Positions 24,003 to 34,319 of a stretch of 64,000 bases of DNA are shown here, in pieces. The stretch covers positions 124,001 to 188,000 of the forward strand of contig NZ_JAVBXD010000002.1 in NCBI RefSeq assembly GCF_030756675.1, given 5' to 3'. The position numbers and the translations under genes are program-made. Numbering within the stretch: the first letter of the stretch is position 1; the number at the start of each line of letters is the position of its first letter. The stretch comes from Bacillus multifaciens. Its GTDB lineage: Bacteria; Bacillota; Bacilli; Bacillales; Bacillaceae_G. The notes beneath the pieces are model-generated. The model searched no databases and was not told the origin of the DNA. It saw only the letters and a program-made list of their open reading frames with translations.

Positions 24003-24104
24003 ATGAAAGGAATAGCTGTAGCAGCATTAACGGTTGCTTTTGGAGTTGTTGCGTATGACAAACTGACTGACATGATCGAGGTTGTAAAACAGTTAATAGC
24101 ATAA
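24003..24104 (+). CDS. Small hydrophobic peptide, 33 residues
   Basis: ATG 8 nt after GAGGAGG (a second ATG just upstream is 5 nt away); the peptide begins MKGIAVAALTVAFGVVAYDK and ends TDMIEVVKQLIA. It has one membrane-spanning segment and an amphipathic tail. TATAAT-like bases lie about 35 bp upstream. It is divergent from the YvbH-like gene and followed closely by another small membrane protein. No family recognised; it could be a small membrane regulator or toxin-like peptide. Confidence 0.6.
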   Translation: MKGIAVAALTVAFGVVAYDKLTDMIEVVKQLIA

Positions 24105-24127
24105 ATAAAGACTTAAGGGGACAGAGA

Positions 24128-24376
24128 ATGGAATGGCTATTAGGAATGATTGGCGTTTGTAGTGTAATCTTATTATTCATGCTTCCAAGTGGATTATTAA
24201 GTTCAAGTATAAGTATACTTTTCGTCTGTTCAATCACCTGTACAATCATTATTATTATGTTGTTGATAAAGCGTAGTAAGCTAATCTTCTTTTTTGGCAT
24301 CATTGTGATGACGTTTATTGTTCTTCAAATGATAACCCTCTTCATATATCCTACTATTATAAAAGCTTTCCAGTAG
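24128..24376 (+). CDS. Small integral membrane protein of unknown function
   Basis: 82 residues, almost wholly hydrophobic, with three helices at about 3-22, 25-47 and 52-78 separated by the charged turn KRSK. AGGGGA lies 7 nt before the ATG. It follows the 33-residue peptide by 23 bp with no terminator between, so both are probably one transcript. Not recognised. Confidence 0.6.
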   Translation: MEWLLGMIGVCSVILLFMLPSGLLSSSISILFVCSITCTIIIIMLLIKRSKLIFFFGIIVMTFIVLQMITLFIYPTIIKAFQ

Positions 24377-24377
24377 A

Positions 24378-24407
24378 CTCTCCGCATCGGCAGCAGAGAG
24401 TTTTTTA
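24378..24407 (+). terminator. Terminator after the small membrane protein genes
   Basis: Arms ACTCTC and GAGAGT with a 13-nt partly paired loop and a T run. Confidence 0.75.
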
Positions 24408-24408
24408 T

Positions 24409-24539
24409 TTTATCCCGCATTAACGGGCAGTAAAAGCTATGAAACGCAGGAAGAAAACTGCCCGTAAAAGCCCGATTGGTGAGGGCTAATAATCAGTGAG
24501 GGGTGGAGAAAACCCCCACTGATTAAAGTTTCACTTTAT
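24409..24539 (+). repeat. bcr1-type repeat, flanked by TTTAT
   Basis: 121-bp element (24414-24534) beginning CCCGC and ending GTTTCAC, with TTTAT directly at each end (24409-24413, 24535-24539). The terminal TTTAT motif and hairpin-rich content match the published bcr1 element of the B. cereus group. Stems: GGGCAGT/ACTGCCC, AGCCC/GGGCT and AATCAGTG.../...CACTGATT. An inverted second copy lies before hemA. Confidence 0.8.
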
Positions 24540-24711
24540 TTCTTCATGAAACTTCTGTTTTCGTATTTCCCGCTAATATATTCGATTTTTATATAACAGA
24601 AATCGAGATTTTCTCAATAAAAACGAACAGATTGCAATTATTGTGTTCCGAACGGTCATTTGTTATATTAACTTTAAAGTGTATTGAAAATCTAAAAAAA
24701 GAGGCGAGCGT

Positions 24712-25719
24712 ATGGATAAAAAAGAAAGTACGGTCGTATTGTTTCCGCAATTGTCAGTGCGATATACCGATGAAGGATTTATTGCATTGCGTGAGCGTCG
24801 GTTTGAAGATGCGTTAAAAAACTTCGAAATGTTGCGCCAATACGGAGCACAGACAGAACAATCAGAATTAGCTTCAGTTATTTGTTTGCTAGAATTAAAG
24901 GAAATAAAAGAAGCGAAAGAACGATGTGAGGAATTGCTTGAAACAGGGGAGTTTTTATTTCAAGATATTCTTGAAACGTATATTACGATTTTAGTACAAA
25001 CAAATGATTATGAAGGTATTATTGAAACGGTTCAGTCTGTTTTACAAACGAAAGAAATAACAGTAGAACAAAAGGAAAAATTAGCACAACTTGCCTTGTT
25101 TGCAAAGGGTATGCTAGAGAGTGAAGAAGCAGTAGTAGAGATAGATGACAGTTTATCTTTTGATGAACCTGCGTTTGCGGATGCTTTGCTGACTGGTGAC
25201 TACGGGGAGCAGCTGCGCGCGGTGAATCGTCTTGCGACTAAACATGTCGAGAAGGCGTTGCCGACGTTGCGTACATTTTTATTAGATGAAACGAAACACC
25301 CGTATATTAAAACTTCTATCTTATACATATTAATGGACTTTGGAATACAAGAGAAGGTAGATATAGAAAAGTTTGGTGAGACAATAACAATAATACCGGC
25401 TAATTTGGCTTATAATCAATATGATACAGAAAAAGTGTTACATATATTGTCTGAGCGATTAGAGCATGATAATCCATCGATGTATGGGGCAATTATTACA
25501 TATTGGAAAGAAATGCAGACAAGTCTCTTCCCGTTTCCTCTATTAACAGACAAAGCTGAATTATGGGCAGCTGTTTTAGAGAGAGTTGGAAGGAAACGCT
25601 TTGGAATGCCAATTCATGAAGAAGAACTTCTTCGTGAGTATGGTATTACACTGGAAGAATACCATATTGCATATCAGTGGTTTTTACGTATTGAGAAAGA
25701 AGGGTTTATGCCAGTATAA
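24712..25719 (+). CDS. ysoA: TPR-like protein YsoA
   Basis: 335-residue soluble, mainly helical protein. About residues 20-140 show helix pairs of TPR type (FEDALKNFEMLRQYGAQ, KEIKEAKERCEELLETG), and residues 155-230 resemble HEAT-like pairs (YGEQLRAVNRLATKHVEKAL). No enzymatic motif is seen. Its position just before tig is that of ysoA in B. subtilis. Function unknown. Confidence 0.82.
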   Translation: MDKKESTVVLFPQLSVRYTDEGFIALRERRFEDALKNFEMLRQYGAQTEQSELASVICLLELKEIKEAKERCEELLETGEFLFQDILETYITILVQTNDYEGIIETVQSVLQTKEITVEQKEKLAQLALFAKGMLESEEAVVEIDDSLSFDEPAFADALLTGDYGEQLRAVNRLATKHVEKALPTLRTFLLDETKHPYIKTSILYILMDFGIQEKVDIEKFGETITIIPANLAYNQYDTEKVLHILSERLEHDNPSMYGAIITYWKEMQTSLFPFPLLTDKAELWAAVLERVGRKRFGMPIHEEELLREYGITLEEYHIAYQWFLRIEKEGFMPV

Positions 25720-25740
25720 TGAAAAAGAATGTTTCAGTTA

Positions 25741-25768
25741 TTGAAACGAGAGTATTCTATGTTATAAT
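25741..25768 (+). promoter_or_regulatory. Sigma-A promoter of tig
   Basis: TTGAAA, 16-bp spacer, TATAAT; places the start of transcription about 265 bp before the tig ATG. Confidence 0.75.
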
Positions 25769-25803
25769 GTAAGGGTTGCAAAAGGCTTAAATCTGCCTTT
25801 TTA

Positions 25804-25983
25804 TAAGAGAATAGAAACAAATATTCTCTTACTTATATGTTTCATATTATTCTCGAACAAAATATACCGTATTTGTCTTTTCGGCAAATAGTAGATTGAG
25901 AAGTATGTCCAAAGCTTTTCATAGCGGATAGAAGGCTGAATTAATCAGTTTGCGTTTATTGTTTCTTTCTAAGAAACAATAAA
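25804..25983 (+). promoter_or_regulatory. Structured leader of tig with two perfect hairpins
   Basis: Hairpin 1 (25804-25831) has 10-bp arms TAAGAGAATA/TATTCTCTTA and an 8-nt loop. Hairpin 2 (25955-25983) has 13-bp arms TTTATTGTTTCTT/AAGAAACAATAAA and a 3-nt loop. Neither is followed by a T run, so they are not simple terminators. No leader peptide or known riboswitch is recognised. Confidence 0.55.
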
Positions 25984-26039
25984 GGCCTCGATATCTAAAG
26001 GTATGTGCATACATTATTACAGTTGGAGGGAAAGAATAA

Positions 26040-27323
26040 ATGGCTGCAAAATGGGAAAAATTAGAAGGTAACGTTGGCGTTTTAACAATCGAAGTTGATG
26101 CGAAAGAGGTAAACAACTCTTTAGACGCTGCGTTCAAAAAAGTAGTACAAACAATTAATGTACCAGGCTTCCGTAAAGGGAAAATGCCTCGTCCTCTATT
26201 CGAACAACGTTTCGGTGTAGAGTCTTTATACCAAGATGCTTTAGATATCATCTTACCAAAAGCATACGGAGAAGCAATCGATGAAACTGGTATCTTCCCA
26301 GTTGCTCACCCTGAAATCGACATCGAGAAGTTCGAAAAAGGCCAAAACTTAATTTTCACTGCAAAAGTTACTGTAAAACCTGAAGTGAAATTAGGCGAAT
26401 ACAAAGGCTTAACAGTAGAGAAAGTTGATGCTACTGTAACTGACGAAGATGTAGAGAATGAATTAACATCTTTACAAGAGCGTCAAGCTGAGCTTGTAGT
26501 GAAAGAAGATGGCACTGTAGAAAACGGTGATACAGCTGTAATCGACTTCGAAGGTTTCGTTGATGGCGAAGCATTCGAAGGTGGAAAAGGCGAAAACTAC
26601 TCTTTAGCAATCGGTTCTAACACATTCATTCCAGGATTTGAAGAGCAATTAGTTGGTCTAAAAGCTGGCGAACAAAAAGACGTAGAAGTATCATTCCCAG
26701 AAGAATACCATGCAGCTGAACTAGCTGGTAAACCAGCAACATTTAAAGTAACAGTTCATGAAATTAAAGTGAAAGAACTTCCTGCTTTAAATGATGAGTT
26801 CGCGAAAGATGCAAACGAAGAAGTTGCAACTCTTGATGAGTTAAAAGCAAAAATTCGTGAAAACTTAGAAGTAAGCAAAAAGCAAGAAGCTGAGCACAAA
26901 GTTCGTGACGAAGTAGTAGAAAAAGCTTCTGCAAATGCAGAAATCGAAATTCCAGAAGCTATGATCGAAACTGAGTTAGATCGTATGGTTCGTGAATTCG
27001 AGCAACGCCTAAGCTACCAAGGTATGAACTTAGAACTTTACTACCAATTCACAGGTACTGACGATGAGAAATTAAAAGGACAAATGAAAGAGGACGCTGC
27101 AAAACGCGTAGCAACTAACCTTGTTCTTGAAGCAATTATCAAAGCTGAAAACATTGAAGCAACAGAAGAAGAAGTAAATGCAGAAGTTGAAAAAATGGCT
27201 GAAATGTACAACATGCCAGTAGACGCTGTGAAACAAGCTCTTGGTAACGTTGAAGGTGTAAAAGAAGAACTTCAAGTTCGTAAAGCAGTAGATTTCTTAG
27301 TAGATAACAGCAAGACTGCATAA
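26040..27323 (+). CDS. tig: Trigger factor
   Basis: Ribosome-bound chaperone and peptidyl-prolyl isomerase, 427 residues. The N-terminal ribosome-binding domain carries the signature [18 protein letters not shown], the FKBP-type domain spans about 150-245 ([20 protein letters not shown]), and the rest is the helical chaperone domain. GGAGGG precedes the ATG. Codon use is strongly biased, consistent with high expression. Confidence 0.97.
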   Translation: MAAKWEKLEGNVGVLTIEVDAKEVNNSLDAAFKKVVQTINVPGFRKGKMPRPLFEQRFGVESLYQDALDIILPKAYGEAIDETGIFPVAHPEIDIEKFEKGQNLIFTAKVTVKPEVKLGEYKGLTVEKVDATVTDEDVENELTSLQERQAELVVKEDGTVENGDTAVIDFEGFVDGEAFEGGKGENYSLAIGSNTFIPGFEEQLVGLKAGEQKDVEVSFPEEYHAAELAGKPATFKVTVHEIKVKELPALNDEFAKDANEEVATLDELKAKIRENLEVSKKQEAEHKVRDEVVEKASANAEIEIPEAMIETELDRMVREFEQRLSYQGMNLELYYQFTGTDDEKLKGQMKEDAAKRVATNLVLEAIIKAENIEATEEEVNAEVEKMAEMYNMPVDAVKQALGNVEGVKEELQVRKAVDFLVDNSKTA

Positions 27324-27329
27324 TAAAAT

Positions 27330-27361
27330 AACAAGGCACGACATTGCTCGTGCCTTGTTTT
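27330..27361 (+). terminator. Terminator of tig
   Basis: 12-bp arms AACAAGGCACGA/TCGTGCCTTGTT, 6-nt loop, T-rich tail. Confidence 0.92.
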
Positions 27362-27587
27362 ATAAATATAAATATATTTGTAAAACATTTTGTTATGAAG
27401 AAGGAAATGTTTCTTCAAAAGTCGAATATACATATTTCAAAAGTTTTAAAATTTTTTTATTTGTACATAACTAACCATATTATTTGTATTTCTCGCCACG
27501 TAGTGACATAATATGTATTTACATACGATACATTTATCGTGTACATACGAAGGCAAGGTTTTAGCACTTTGTAAGGGGTGTGAAAAT

Positions 27588-28853
27588 ATGTTTAAATTTA
27601 ATGATGAAAAAGGACAATTAAAATGTTCTTTCTGTGGTAAAACACAAACGCAAGTTCGAAAACTTGTGGCAGGTCCTGGGGTTTACATTTGTGATGAATG
27701 TATAGAACTTTGCACAGAAATCGTGCAAGAGGAGCTTGCAAAAGATGAAGAAGTAGAATTCAAAGATGTACCAAAACCGGTAGAAATTCGTGAGATTTTA
27801 GATGAATATGTAATCGGACAAGATCAAGCGAAGAAAGCATTAGCGGTAGCGGTATATAATCATTACAAGCGCATTAATTCTAGCAGCAAAATTGATGATG
27901 TAGAATTGGCGAAAAGTAATATTTCTTTAATTGGGCCAACAGGTAGCGGTAAAACGTTATTAGCTCAAACGTTAGCGCGTATTTTAAATGTTCCATTTGC
28001 AATTGCTGATGCAACATCTTTAACGGAAGCTGGATATGTAGGAGAAGATGTAGAAAACATCTTATTAAAACTTATTCAAGCAGCTGATTATGATGTAGAG
28101 AAAGCAGAAAAAGGGATCATTTATATTGACGAGATTGATAAAGTGGCTCGTAAGTCAGAAAATCCGTCAATTACGCGTGACGTATCTGGTGAGGGTGTGC
28201 AACAGGCACTTCTTAAAATTTTAGAAGGAACTGTAGCGAGCGTTCCGCCTCAAGGTGGTCGTAAGCATCCACATCAAGAGTTTATTCAAATTGATACAAC
28301 AAACATTTTATTCATTTGTGGCGGTGCATTTGATGGTATTGAACCAATCATTAAACGCCGTCTTGGTGAAAAAGTGATTGGTTTCGGTTCTGAGAAGAAA
28401 AATGCTGATGTAACAGAAAAGCATGTTTTATCGCATGTATTGCCAGAAGATTTATTAAAATTCGGATTAATTCCAGAATTTATTGGTCGTCTTCCAGTTA
28501 TTGCGAACTTAGAGCCACTTGATGAAGGTGCTCTTGTTGACATCTTAACAAAGCCGAAAAATGCGCTTGTGAAGCAGTTCCAAAAGTTATTGGAGCTTGA
28601 TGATGTTGAATTAGAGTTTGAAGACGAAGCTCTTGTTGAAATTGCTAAAAAAGCAATTGAACGTAAAACAGGTGCACGTGGACTTCGTTCTATCATTGAA
28701 GGTTTAATGCTAGATGTGATGTTCGAACTTCCATCCCGTAAAGACATTGAAAAATGTGTGATTTCAAAAGAAACAGTAACAGAAAATGCTGCGCCAAAAT
28801 TAGTGCTGCAAGATGGTACTGTACTTGAGCAAGATACAAAAACATCTGCATAA
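27588..28853 (+). CDS. clpX: ATP-dependent Clp protease ATP-binding subunit ClpX
   Basis: AAA+ unfoldase of ClpXP, 421 residues. The zinc-binding domain has CSFCGK and CDECIELC; Walker A is GPTGSGKT, Walker [10 protein letters not shown], sensor region [11 protein letters not shown] near the C-terminus. The start [13 protein letters not shown] is set by AAGGGGTG 7 nt upstream; an in-frame ATG 25 codons earlier lacks support. It has its own terminator. No CtsR-type tandem repeat was seen upstream. Confidence 0.96.
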   Translation: MFKFNDEKGQLKCSFCGKTQTQVRKLVAGPGVYICDECIELCTEIVQEELAKDEEVEFKDVPKPVEIREILDEYVIGQDQAKKALAVAVYNHYKRINSSSKIDDVELAKSNISLIGPTGSGKTLLAQTLARILNVPFAIADATSLTEAGYVGEDVENILLKLIQAADYDVEKAEKGIIYIDEIDKVARKSENPSITRDVSGEGVQQALLKILEGTVASVPPQGGRKHPHQEFIQIDTTNILFICGGAFDGIEPIIKRRLGEKVIGFGSEKKNADVTEKHVLSHVLPEDLLKFGLIPEFIGRLPVIANLEPLDEGALVDILTKPKNALVKQFQKLLELDDVELEFEDEALVEIAKKAIERKTGARGLRSIIEGLMLDVMFELPSRKDIEKCVISKETVTENAAPKLVLQDGTVLEQDTKTSA

Positions 28854-28862
28854 GGTGTTTTG

Positions 28863-28890
28863 AATAATGGGGGCTTTGGCCCCCATTATT
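28863..28890 (+). terminator. Terminator of clpX
   Basis: Arms AATAATGGGGG/CCCCCATTATT with a 6-nt loop. Confidence 0.88.
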
Positions 28891-29008
28891 TATGAAGTGG
28901 AATATAAACGAGAGAAACAGCAATTATATAATTGCTGTTTCTTCTTATGTTTAGCGTGTTTCCTCCCAGGGGATACTGAAGAGTAAAACATAGCGGGAGG
29001 AAATGAAT

Positions 29009-30679
29009 ATGAGCTGGACAAATATTTTTTTAATCGTTCAACTAGTCTTTGGTGTAATTGTCGGATTATATTTTTGGCATTTACTCCGAAACCAGCGAAC
29101 GCAAAAAGTTTCAATCGATAGAGAATCAAAGAAAGAGCTAGAGCAACTTCGAAAAATGCGGGAAATTTCTTTAACAGAACCGCTGGCTGAAAAGGTTCGT
29201 CCGGCGTCATTTGCTGATATTGTCGGACAAGAAGATGGTATTAAATCATTAAAGGCAGCTTTATGCGGACCAAATCCACAGCATGTCATTATATATGGAC
29301 CACCAGGAGTTGGGAAAACAGCAGCGGCTCGGCTCGTATTAGAAGAAGCGAAGAAAAATATGAAGTCTCCGTTTCGCACGAATGCAACATTTATTGAACT
29401 CGATGCCACAACAGCTCGGTTTGATGAACGAGGCATTGCTGATCCGTTAATTGGTTCTGTTCATGACCCGATTTATCAAGGGGCCGGTGCGATGGGACAA
29501 GCGGGTATTCCGCAACCGAAAAAAGGAGCGGTTACAGATGCACATGGAGGTATTTTATTTATTGATGAGATTGGAGAGCTTCATCCAATTCAAATGAATA
29601 AAATGTTAAAAGTGCTGGAGGATCGCAAAGTGTTTTTGGAAAGTGCATATTATAGTGAGGAAAATTCCTTTATTCCAACGTATATACACGATATTTTCCA
29701 AAAGGGATTACCAGCTGATTTTCGTCTTGTTGGCGCAACGACACGTTCACCGGAGGAAATTCCTCCAGCGATTCGCTCACGTTGCTTAGAAGTCTTTTTT
29801 CGTGAATTAGATACAGAAGAGATTGAAGCGGTAGCTAAAAACGCTGCTGAAAAGGTAGGTATGGAGATAGGAAAACAAGGCGTAGAAATGATTGGGATGT
29901 ACGCGCGAAATGGAAGGGAAGCCATAAACCTTGTACAAATCTCTGCTGGAATGGCGATTAACGAAGGACGCTCTTCCGTAAAGGATGAAGATATTGAATG
30001 GGTAATTCATTCAAGTCAACTGACGCCCAAGTATGAAAAACGTATATATCCAATTCCGAGAATCGGTCTTGTAAATGGCTTGGCTGTATATGGGCCAAAT
30101 ACAGGAGCACTACTCGAAATTGAAGTAACTGCAATTCCGGCAAAAGAAAAAGGTTCTGTTGTGGTAACAGGAATTGTTGAGGAGGAGAGTATTGGCAATC
30201 AATCAAAATCGATTCGTCGTAAAAGTATGGCGAAAGGTTCTGTTGATAATGTTGTAACTGTCCTTCGTTCCCTAGATTTATTACCAGAGGGATATGATAT
30301 ACATATTAACTTTCCAGGTGGTATTCCAGTTGATGGTCCATCTGCCGGTATTGCAATTGCAACAGGTGTATATTCTGCCGTTCATCGTATGTATGTCAAT
30401 AATGAAGTAGCGATGACCGGTGAAATTAGTATTCACGGGGAAATAAAACCAGTCGGCGGCGTTTATGCGAAAGTAAAAGCAGCGAAAAAGGCTGGGGCAA
30501 AGAAAGTGCTCATCCCAGCAGAAAATATGCAGCCTCTTCTTTACACAATTAAAGGTATTGAAATTGTTCCTGTCCGAAAATTAAAAGAAGTATTTGCATT
30601 AGCGTGTATACAAGAGAAAATTGAGCGAACAGACGATACGTTGCTCTCTTTCGAGGAAGATGATGCACAATCGATTTGA
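29009..30679 (+). CDS. lonB: ATP-dependent protease LonB
   Basis: Membrane-anchored Lon-like protease, 556 residues. One helix lies at about residues 5-23, Walker A GPPGVGKT at 97-104, Walker B ILFIDEIGEL, and the C-terminal peptidase domain has DGPSAGIAIATG with the catalytic Ser plus a downstream Lys in VGGVYAKVKAAKKAG. In B. subtilis lonB is a forespore (sigma-F) gene. GGGAGG is 8 nt before this ATG and only 2 before an earlier ATG, so the later one is chosen. It is followed by a terminator and then lonA. Confidence 0.94.
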   Translation: MSWTNIFLIVQLVFGVIVGLYFWHLLRNQRTQKVSIDRESKKELEQLRKMREISLTEPLAEKVRPASFADIVGQEDGIKSLKAALCGPNPQHVIIYGPPGVGKTAAARLVLEEAKKNMKSPFRTNATFIELDATTARFDERGIADPLIGSVHDPIYQGAGAMGQAGIPQPKKGAVTDAHGGILFIDEIGELHPIQMNKMLKVLEDRKVFLESAYYSEENSFIPTYIHDIFQKGLPADFRLVGATTRSPEEIPPAIRSRCLEVFFRELDTEEIEAVAKNAAEKVGMEIGKQGVEMIGMYARNGREAINLVQISAGMAINEGRSSVKDEDIEWVIHSSQLTPKYEKRIYPIPRIGLVNGLAVYGPNTGALLEIEVTAIPAKEKGSVVVTGIVEEESIGNQSKSIRRKSMAKGSVDNVVTVLRSLDLLPEGYDIHINFPGGIPVDGPSAGIAIATGVYSAVHRMYVNNEVAMTGEISIHGEIKPVGGVYAKVKAAKKAGAKKVLIPAENMQPLLYTIKGIEIVPVRKLKEVFALACIQEKIERTDDTLLSFEEDDAQSI

Positions 30680-30747
30680 AGAAAAGTGTTAGTAGATCAA
30701 ATGGGCAGTTTTCGTTAAGAAGAAAGTTAAATCACTCGAATATTCTA

Positions 30748-30789
30748 GACTTCGCTAAAGTCGTTATATGCTTAAGCGAAGTCCTTTTT
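30748..30789 (+). terminator. Terminator of lonB
   Basis: Arms GACTTCGCT/AGCGAAGTC followed by CTTTTTC. Confidence 0.8.
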
Positions 30790-30881
30790 CTTGAACGGGA
30801 AACAAAGTATCAAGTCTCTGCGATTGCATAAGGCTTTATTGTAATATAAAATAGGGAAACAAAGATATTTATGGAGGTGCT

Positions 30882-33212
30882 ATGTCTAATATGAATGTGA
30901 ATGAAAGAATCGTGCCCCTCCTACCATTAAGAGGCGTTCTCGTATATCCGACGATGGTTCTGCATCTTGATGTAGGACGTGATAAATCGATTAAAGCGCT
31001 TGAGCAGGCGGCTATGGATGAAAATATAATTTTTTTAGCAATGCAAAAAGACGTGAATATCGATGATCCGCAAGAAGATGATGTTTATAAAGTAGGTACG
31101 TTAGCAAAAGTGAAGCAAATGCTTAAATTGCCAAATGGGACGATGCGTATCCTTGTTGAAGGTTTACATAGAGTAGAAATGACAGAGTTCATTGAAGAAG
31201 ATGATGTAATTACAGCTCATGTCCGCATGTTAAGTGAAGAAGAAGAAGGCGATTTAGAGGAAAAGGCGCTTATGCGCACGTTAATTGAGTATTTTGAGCA
31301 ATATATTAAGCTGTCTAAGAAAGTTTCAGGTGAAACGTTTGCGACGGTTGTTGATGTTGAGGAACCAGGTCGATTAGCTGACCTCGTATCTTCTCATTTG
31401 CCGCTCAAAATGAAGCAAAAGCAACAAATTTTAGAAATCACTGCAGCGAAAGAACGATTACATACACTTATTTCTTTTATTCAAGATGAAAAAGAGTTAT
31501 TAAATTTAGAAAAGAAAATTGGGCAACAAGTAAAACGTTCTATGGAGCGTACACAAAAAGAGTACTTCTTACGTGAACAAATGAAAGCTATTCAAAAAGA
31601 GCTTGGTGATAAAGAAGGAAAAGGCGGCGAAGTAGAAGAGCTTCGCGAAAAGATTGAAGAATCAGGAATGCCAGAAGACACGATGAAGGCGGCATTAAAA
31701 GAGCTAGATCGTTATGAGAAATTACCGGCAAGTTCAGCGGAGAGCGGAGTCATTCGCAATTATATTGATTGGTTGTTATCTCTTCCTTGGACGGAGGCAA
31801 CGGAAGATCGTATCGATCTTGCCCGCGCTGAAAATATTTTAAATGAAGAGCATTATGGGCTTGAAAAAGTAAAAGAACGTGTGCTTGAATATTTAGCAGT
31901 ACAAAAGCTTACTAATTCGTTAAAAGGGCCTATTCTTTGTTTAGTTGGTCCTCCTGGGGTTGGGAAAACATCGTTAGCTCGTTCAATTGCGACATCAGTG
32001 AATCGTAATTTTGTTCGTGTATCACTTGGCGGGGTACGTGATGAATCGGAAATTCGTGGTCATCGTCGTACGTATGTCGGTGCGATGCCAGGCCGCATTA
32101 TTCAAGGAATGAAAAAAGCAAAAACAGTCAATCCCGTCTTTTTATTAGATGAGATTGATAAAATGTCCAATGATTTTCGCGGTGATCCTTCAGCAGCATT
32201 ATTAGAAGTATTAGATCCAGAACAAAATCATAATTTTAGTGATCATTACATTGAAGAGCCGTATGATTTATCGAAAGTGATGTTTGTTGCAACTGCTAAT
32301 ACGCTTGCAAGCATTCCAGGTCCGCTTCTTGACCGCATGGAGATTATCTCTATTGCTGGTTATACAGAACTTGAAAAAGTACATATTGCCCGTGAACATT
32401 TATTGACGAAACAATTGAAGGAACATGGGTTGAAAAAAGGGAATTTACAAGTGCGCGATGAAGCGCTTCTTGAAATTATTCGTTACTATACGCGTGAAGC
32501 GGGTGTTCGTACGTTAGAACGTCAGCTTGCGAAGCTTTGCCGGAAAGCAGCGAAGATTATTGTAACGGAAGAACGTAAACGCATCGTTGTCACGGAGAAG
32601 AATATTACCGAATTGCTTGGAAAACGCATATTCCGTTACGGCCAAGCAGAAACGAAAGATCAGGTCGGTATGGCAACAGGTTTAGCGTATACTTCAGCTG
32701 GCGGAGATACGCTTGCGATTGAGGTATCTGTATCTCCGGGGAAAGGGAAATTGATTTTAACAGGAAAACTTGGTGATGTGATGAAAGAATCTGCACAAGC
32801 GGCATTTAGTTATATTCGTTCTCGTGCAGAAGAACTACATATTGACCCTGACTTCCATGAAAAACATGATATTCATATTCACGTTCCTGAAGGTGCGGTG
32901 CCAAAAGATGGCCCATCAGCGGGGATTACGATGGCAACGGCTCTTATTTCAGCATTAACAGGTATTCCTGTTAGTAAAGAAGTCGGAATGACAGGTGAAA
33001 TTACACTTCGTGGTCGCGTGTTACCGATTGGTGGATTGAAAGAAAAAACATTGAGCGCGCATCGTGCAGGTTTAAAGAAAATTATTTTACCGATAGAAAA
33101 TGAAAGAGATTTGGAAGATATTCCAGAAAGCGTAAAGGAAAACCTTACGTTTGTGCCAGTCTCTCATTTAGATGAGGTACTAGAGCATGCATTAGTAGGA
33201 GTGAAAAAATGA
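30882..33212 (+). CDS. lonA: ATP-dependent protease Lon
   Basis: Cytosolic Lon protease, 776 residues, the usual length. The substrate-binding LON domain covers about 1-200 ([13 protein letters not shown]), Walker [10 protein letters not shown] lies near 355, Walker [11 protein letters not shown] follows, and the peptidase site [13 protein letters not shown] with the Lys in [14 protein letters not shown] is at the C-terminus. Its last bases overlap ysxC as ATGA, so the two are co-translated. Confidence 0.97.
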   Translation: MSNMNVNERIVPLLPLRGVLVYPTMVLHLDVGRDKSIKALEQAAMDENIIFLAMQKDVNIDDPQEDDVYKVGTLAKVKQMLKLPNGTMRILVEGLHRVEMTEFIEEDDVITAHVRMLSEEEEGDLEEKALMRTLIEYFEQYIKLSKKVSGETFATVVDVEEPGRLADLVSSHLPLKMKQKQQILEITAAKERLHTLISFIQDEKELLNLEKKIGQQVKRSMERTQKEYFLREQMKAIQKELGDKEGKGGEVEELREKIEESGMPEDTMKAALKELDRYEKLPASSAESGVIRNYIDWLLSLPWTEATEDRIDLARAENILNEEHYGLEKVKERVLEYLAVQKLTNSLKGPILCLVGPPGVGKTSLARSIATSVNRNFVRVSLGGVRDESEIRGHRRTYVGAMPGRIIQGMKKAKTVNPVFLLDEIDKMSNDFRGDPSAALLEVLDPEQNHNFSDHYIEEPYDLSKVMFVATANTLASIPGPLLDRMEIISIAGYTELEKVHIAREHLLTKQLKEHGLKKGNLQVRDEALLEIIRYYTREAGVRTLERQLAKLCRKAAKIIVTEERKRIVVTEKNITELLGKRIFRYGQAETKDQVGMATGLAYTSAGGDTLAIEVSVSPGKGKLILTGKLGDVMKESAQAAFSYIRSRAEELHIDPDFHEKHDIHIHVPEGAVPKDGPSAGITMATALISALTGIPVSKEVGMTGEITLRGRVLPIGGLKEKTLSAHRAGLKKIILPIENERDLEDIPESVKENLTFVPVSHLDEVLEHALVGVKK

Positions 33213-33805
33213 AAGTAACAAAAGCTGAGATTGTCATTAGTGCAGTCAAACCAGAACAATATCCTGAGGGAGATTTACCAGAAATCGCATTAGCGGGTCG
33301 TTCGAATGTAGGGAAATCATCATTTATTAATAAAATTTTAAATCGAAAAAAATTAGTGCGTATTTCTTCTAAACCAGGAAAAACGCAAACACTAAACTTT
33401 TTTATCATTAATGATATGATGCATTTTGTGGATGTACCAGGCTATGGTTACGCAAAAGTATCTAAATCAGAACGAGCAGCATGGGGCAAGATGATTGAAA
33501 CGTATTTCACAACAAGACAGCAGTTAGATGCAGCTGTTCTTGTGATTGATTTACGTCATAAGCCAACGAACGACGATGTGATGATGTATGATTTCTTAAA
33601 ACATTATGAAATTCCAACAATCATTATTGCAACAAAAGCTGATAAAATTCCAAAAGGAAAATGGCAAAAGCATTTAAAAGTTGTGAAAGAAACGCTCGAT
33701 GTAGAACCAGGAGATGAAGTCGTATTATTTTCTTCAGAAACAGGTCTTGGGAAAGAAGAAGCGTGGAAAGCCATTCATAAGTTTACAAAAACAAAAAACG
33801 TGTGA
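33209..33805 (+). CDS. ysxC: Ribosome biogenesis GTPase YsxC/EngB
   Basis: 198-residue GTPase needed for 50S assembly. G motifs: [24 protein letters not shown]. The start overlaps the lonA stop (ATGA). The stop lies within the following terminator stem. The lonA-ysxC pair is conserved in Bacillus. Confidence 0.96.
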   Translation: MKVTKAEIVISAVKPEQYPEGDLPEIALAGRSNVGKSSFINKILNRKKLVRISSKPGKTQTLNFFIINDMMHFVDVPGYGYAKVSKSERAAWGKMIETYFTTRQQLDAAVLVIDLRHKPTNDDVMMYDFLKHYEIPTIIIATKADKIPKGKWQKHLKVVKETLDVEPGDEVVLFSSETGLGKEEAWKAIHKFTKTKNV

Positions 33806-33824
33806 CGATTGTCACACGTTTTTT
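33793..33824 (+). terminator. Terminator of lonA-ysxC
   Basis: 14-bp arms AAAAAACGTGTGAC/GTCACACGTTTTTT with a 4-nt loop, overlapping the ysxC stop codon. Confidence 0.93.
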
Positions 33825-33977
33825 GTATGGTCATTTGGTATAATCATACATATTTTCATTCAATTGAAAGAAGCTAAGGAAAGTTAGTCTTTCTGTAGGT
33901 ATGGAATAGTTTTCATTACTTGATTCCGACAATTTTTTTTGATAACGTACAGATAGAGTTATTATTTTATAATTATT

Positions 33978-34102
33978 ATAAAGTGAAACTTCCCTTTTAG
34001 GAGTGTCTTTCTCCTAAAAGGGTTAGCCCGCCCAATCGGGCTCTTAGGGACAGTATCTTCGTTGGATAAGCAGATTTTTACTGTCCCTTTGAGCGGGATA
34101 AA
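33978..34102 (-). repeat. bcr1-type repeat, inverted copy
   Basis: 115-bp element (33983-34097) flanked by ATAAA on both sides, i.e. TTTAT in the element's orientation. Read on the minus strand it begins CCCGC and ends GTTTCAC like the copy at 24.4 kb. The stems keep pairing while the bases differ (GGGACAGT/ACTGTCCC against GGGCAGT/ACTGCCC). It lies in the 514-bp gap before hemA; the rest of that gap shows only AT-rich sequence. Confidence 0.8.
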
Positions 34103-34319
34103 GTGAGTTTCTTTTTCAAAAGAGGCGAACTAAAATCATTCTTCTTTATGAAAAGTTTTCCTCACCTGTCGCTCTTTACTTATCGCGGGAGATGGCTTAT
34201 TGTCAGATAAGTAAGGAAGAAAAAAGAGAAGGTGTTCACACGATTGTCAGATTTATAAGAGAAAAGTTGTATTATGATAGTAGATAAGATGAAAAATCGG
34301 TTGAAGGGGGACATGCTGC

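Noticed and set aside
23825-24073. 83-residue N-terminal extension of the YvbH-like protein
   Set aside because: No ribosome binding site at the far start; the extension reads across a divergent promoter region and a well-supported small gene on the other strand.
27513-27587. 25-codon extension of ClpX
   Set aside because: ClpX proteins begin at [13 protein letters not shown], and AAGGGGTG stands before that ATG.
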